A stretch of DNA of 7,165 nt from contig DOXU01000271.1 in the NCBI GenBank assembly GCA_003518885.1, forward strand, positions 1 to 7,165. The letters are read 5' to 3'. The notes under the pieces were generated by a model, which was not told the DNA's origin, made no database searches, and saw only the letters and a list, made by a program, of their open reading frames with translations. Source of the stretch: Oscillospiraceae bacterium. Its GTDB lineage: Bacteria; Bacillota; Clostridia; Oscillospirales; Ethanoligenentaceae. The position numbers were made by a program, and so were the translations under genes. Of the stretch, positions 6,447 to 7,165 are shown piece after piece. Every line of letters begins with the position of its first letter. The stretch's first letter is position 1.

Positions 6447-6480
6447 AGCGTCTATCAATAAGGTAGGCGCTTTTCTTATA
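6447..6480 (+). terminator. Intrinsic terminator after the YjdF fragment
   Basis: Arms 6447-6456 and 6462-6471 pair over ten positions (two or three G-U pairs) around a five-base loop. They are followed by TTTTCTTAT. The hairpin lies 29 bases after the YjdF stop, so it is probably the original yjdF terminator, and it would also insulate the portal gene from upstream transcription. Confidence 0.7.
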
Positions 6481-6500
6481 CCCAAAAATTGAGAGGAACG

Positions 6501-7165
6501 ATGTATATGAACCTTTTTAGTAAACTGTTTCGTTCACGCGACAAGCCGAAAAATTACCTGTCTACGGCCTTTACGTTCCTGTTCGGTCCAACCTCCTCCG
6601 GAAATGTAGTGACGGAACGGACCGCCATGCAGACAACGGCGGTCTATGCCTGCATCCGGGTGCTGTCCGAAGCTATCGCCGGACTGCCACTTAATCTATA
6701 CCGGTATACACCAGATGGCGGCAAGGAGAAAGCCATCAACCATCCATTGTACAACCTGCTTCATGATGCCCCTAATCTGGAGATGACGAGTTTCATCTTC
6801 CGGGAAACGCTCATGAGCCATCTGTTGTTATGGGGCAATGCCTACGCACAGATCATCCGGAACGGCACCGGGCAGCCGATTGCACTGTATCCGCTGCTCC
6901 CCAGCAAGATGGATGTCAGCAGGGCAGCGAACGGTCAGCTTATCTACACCTACTCCAAGGACTCGGACGAATTCGGTGCAGATAACCGCTGCCAGCAGAT
7001 TGTCCTGTCGCAGGACGAGGTGCTGCATGTTCCGGGACTTGGGTTTGACGGACTCATCGGCTACAGTCCGATCGCCATGGCCAAGAATGCCATCGGCATG
7101 TCCGCTGGCAGCCGAGCAGTACGGCGCGTTATTCTTTGCCAACGGTGCTACACCGGGCGGTATCC
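6501..7165 (+). pseudogene. Phage portal protein, HK97 type (frameshifted, runs off right edge)
   Basis: Portal proteins form the dodecameric ring through which DNA enters the capsid. The first 200 residues fit the HK97-type family: AVYACIRVLSEAIAGLPL (47-64), FRETLMSHLLLWGNAYAQII (100-119), ALYPLLPSKMDV (128-139) and FDGLIGYSPIAMAKNA (182-197). From codon 201 the frame turns to nonsense (RAVRRVILCQR), while the next frame gives AEQYGALFFANGATPGGI, the expected continuation. One extra base, probably C at 7102 or 7103, explains this. GAGAGG (6491-6496) precedes ATG 6501 by 4 bases and ATG 6507 by 10; MNLFSKLF from 6507 may be the true start. Base composition is clearly more GC-rich than in the helicase operon. 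No terminase gene precedes it, as would be usual in a phage; a YjdF fragment and its terminator lie there instead. It is probably part of a decayed prophage, unless the frameshift is a sequencing error. Confidence 0.85.

Noticed and set aside
6240..6485. 81-codon minus-strand ORF opposite the YjdF fragment
   Set aside because: It is antisense to a recognised family and crosses its terminator; shadow frame.
1..7165. CRISPR array, tRNA or rRNA
   Set aside because: No regularly spaced repeats and no cloverleaf or rRNA-like sequence were seen on either strand.

Overview
The window looks like an accessory (genomic-island type) region of a low-to-mid GC Gram-positive bacterium, most likely a Clostridia member such as a Lachnospiraceae-type gut anaerobe. 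The grounds are strong GGAGG-type ribosome binding sites, A/T-rich sigma-A-like promoters, intrinsic terminators, a YjdF-type gene fragment and a Firmicutes-phage-type portal protein. The host assignment is inference; no marker gene is present.

Left part (1-3911, minus strand): three overlapping genes form a leftward operon. A 1079-residue SNF2/DEAD-like helicase with a degenerate phospholipase-D-like N-terminus overlaps a DUF4391 protein by ATGA. The DUF4391 gene in turn overlaps by 29 bases the start of a gene whose first 19 residues resemble type III (Mod) DNA methyltransferases. Together they look like an extended type III-like restriction-modification or phage-defence locus. The rest of mod, and any res gene, would lie beyond the left edge.

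Middle (3912-4844): no intact gene that I can defend. There is a decayed small ORF just upstream of the helicase, and a block with several competing gene-like open frames. It ends in a sigma-A-like promoter followed at once by a strong intrinsic terminator hairpin. A complete carbon-nitrogen hydrolase (nitrilase superfamily, Glu-Lys-Cys triad intact) follows on the plus strand (4845-5747).

Right part (5748-7165): a scar-like junction zone. In order it holds a possible IS256-type end, a long inverted repeat with a bidirectional terminator core, the first 14 or so codons of a DUF2188-type gene (minus strand), and the C-terminal half of a YjdF-family gene (plus strand) with its own terminator. 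Immediately after comes a GC-richer HK97-type phage portal gene. It has no terminase in front, carries an apparent one-base frameshift near 7102 and runs off the right edge. This side reads as recombination debris around a decayed prophage.

The main biological interest is the helicase, DUF4391 and methylase operon. The nitrilase shows no evident functional link to it.
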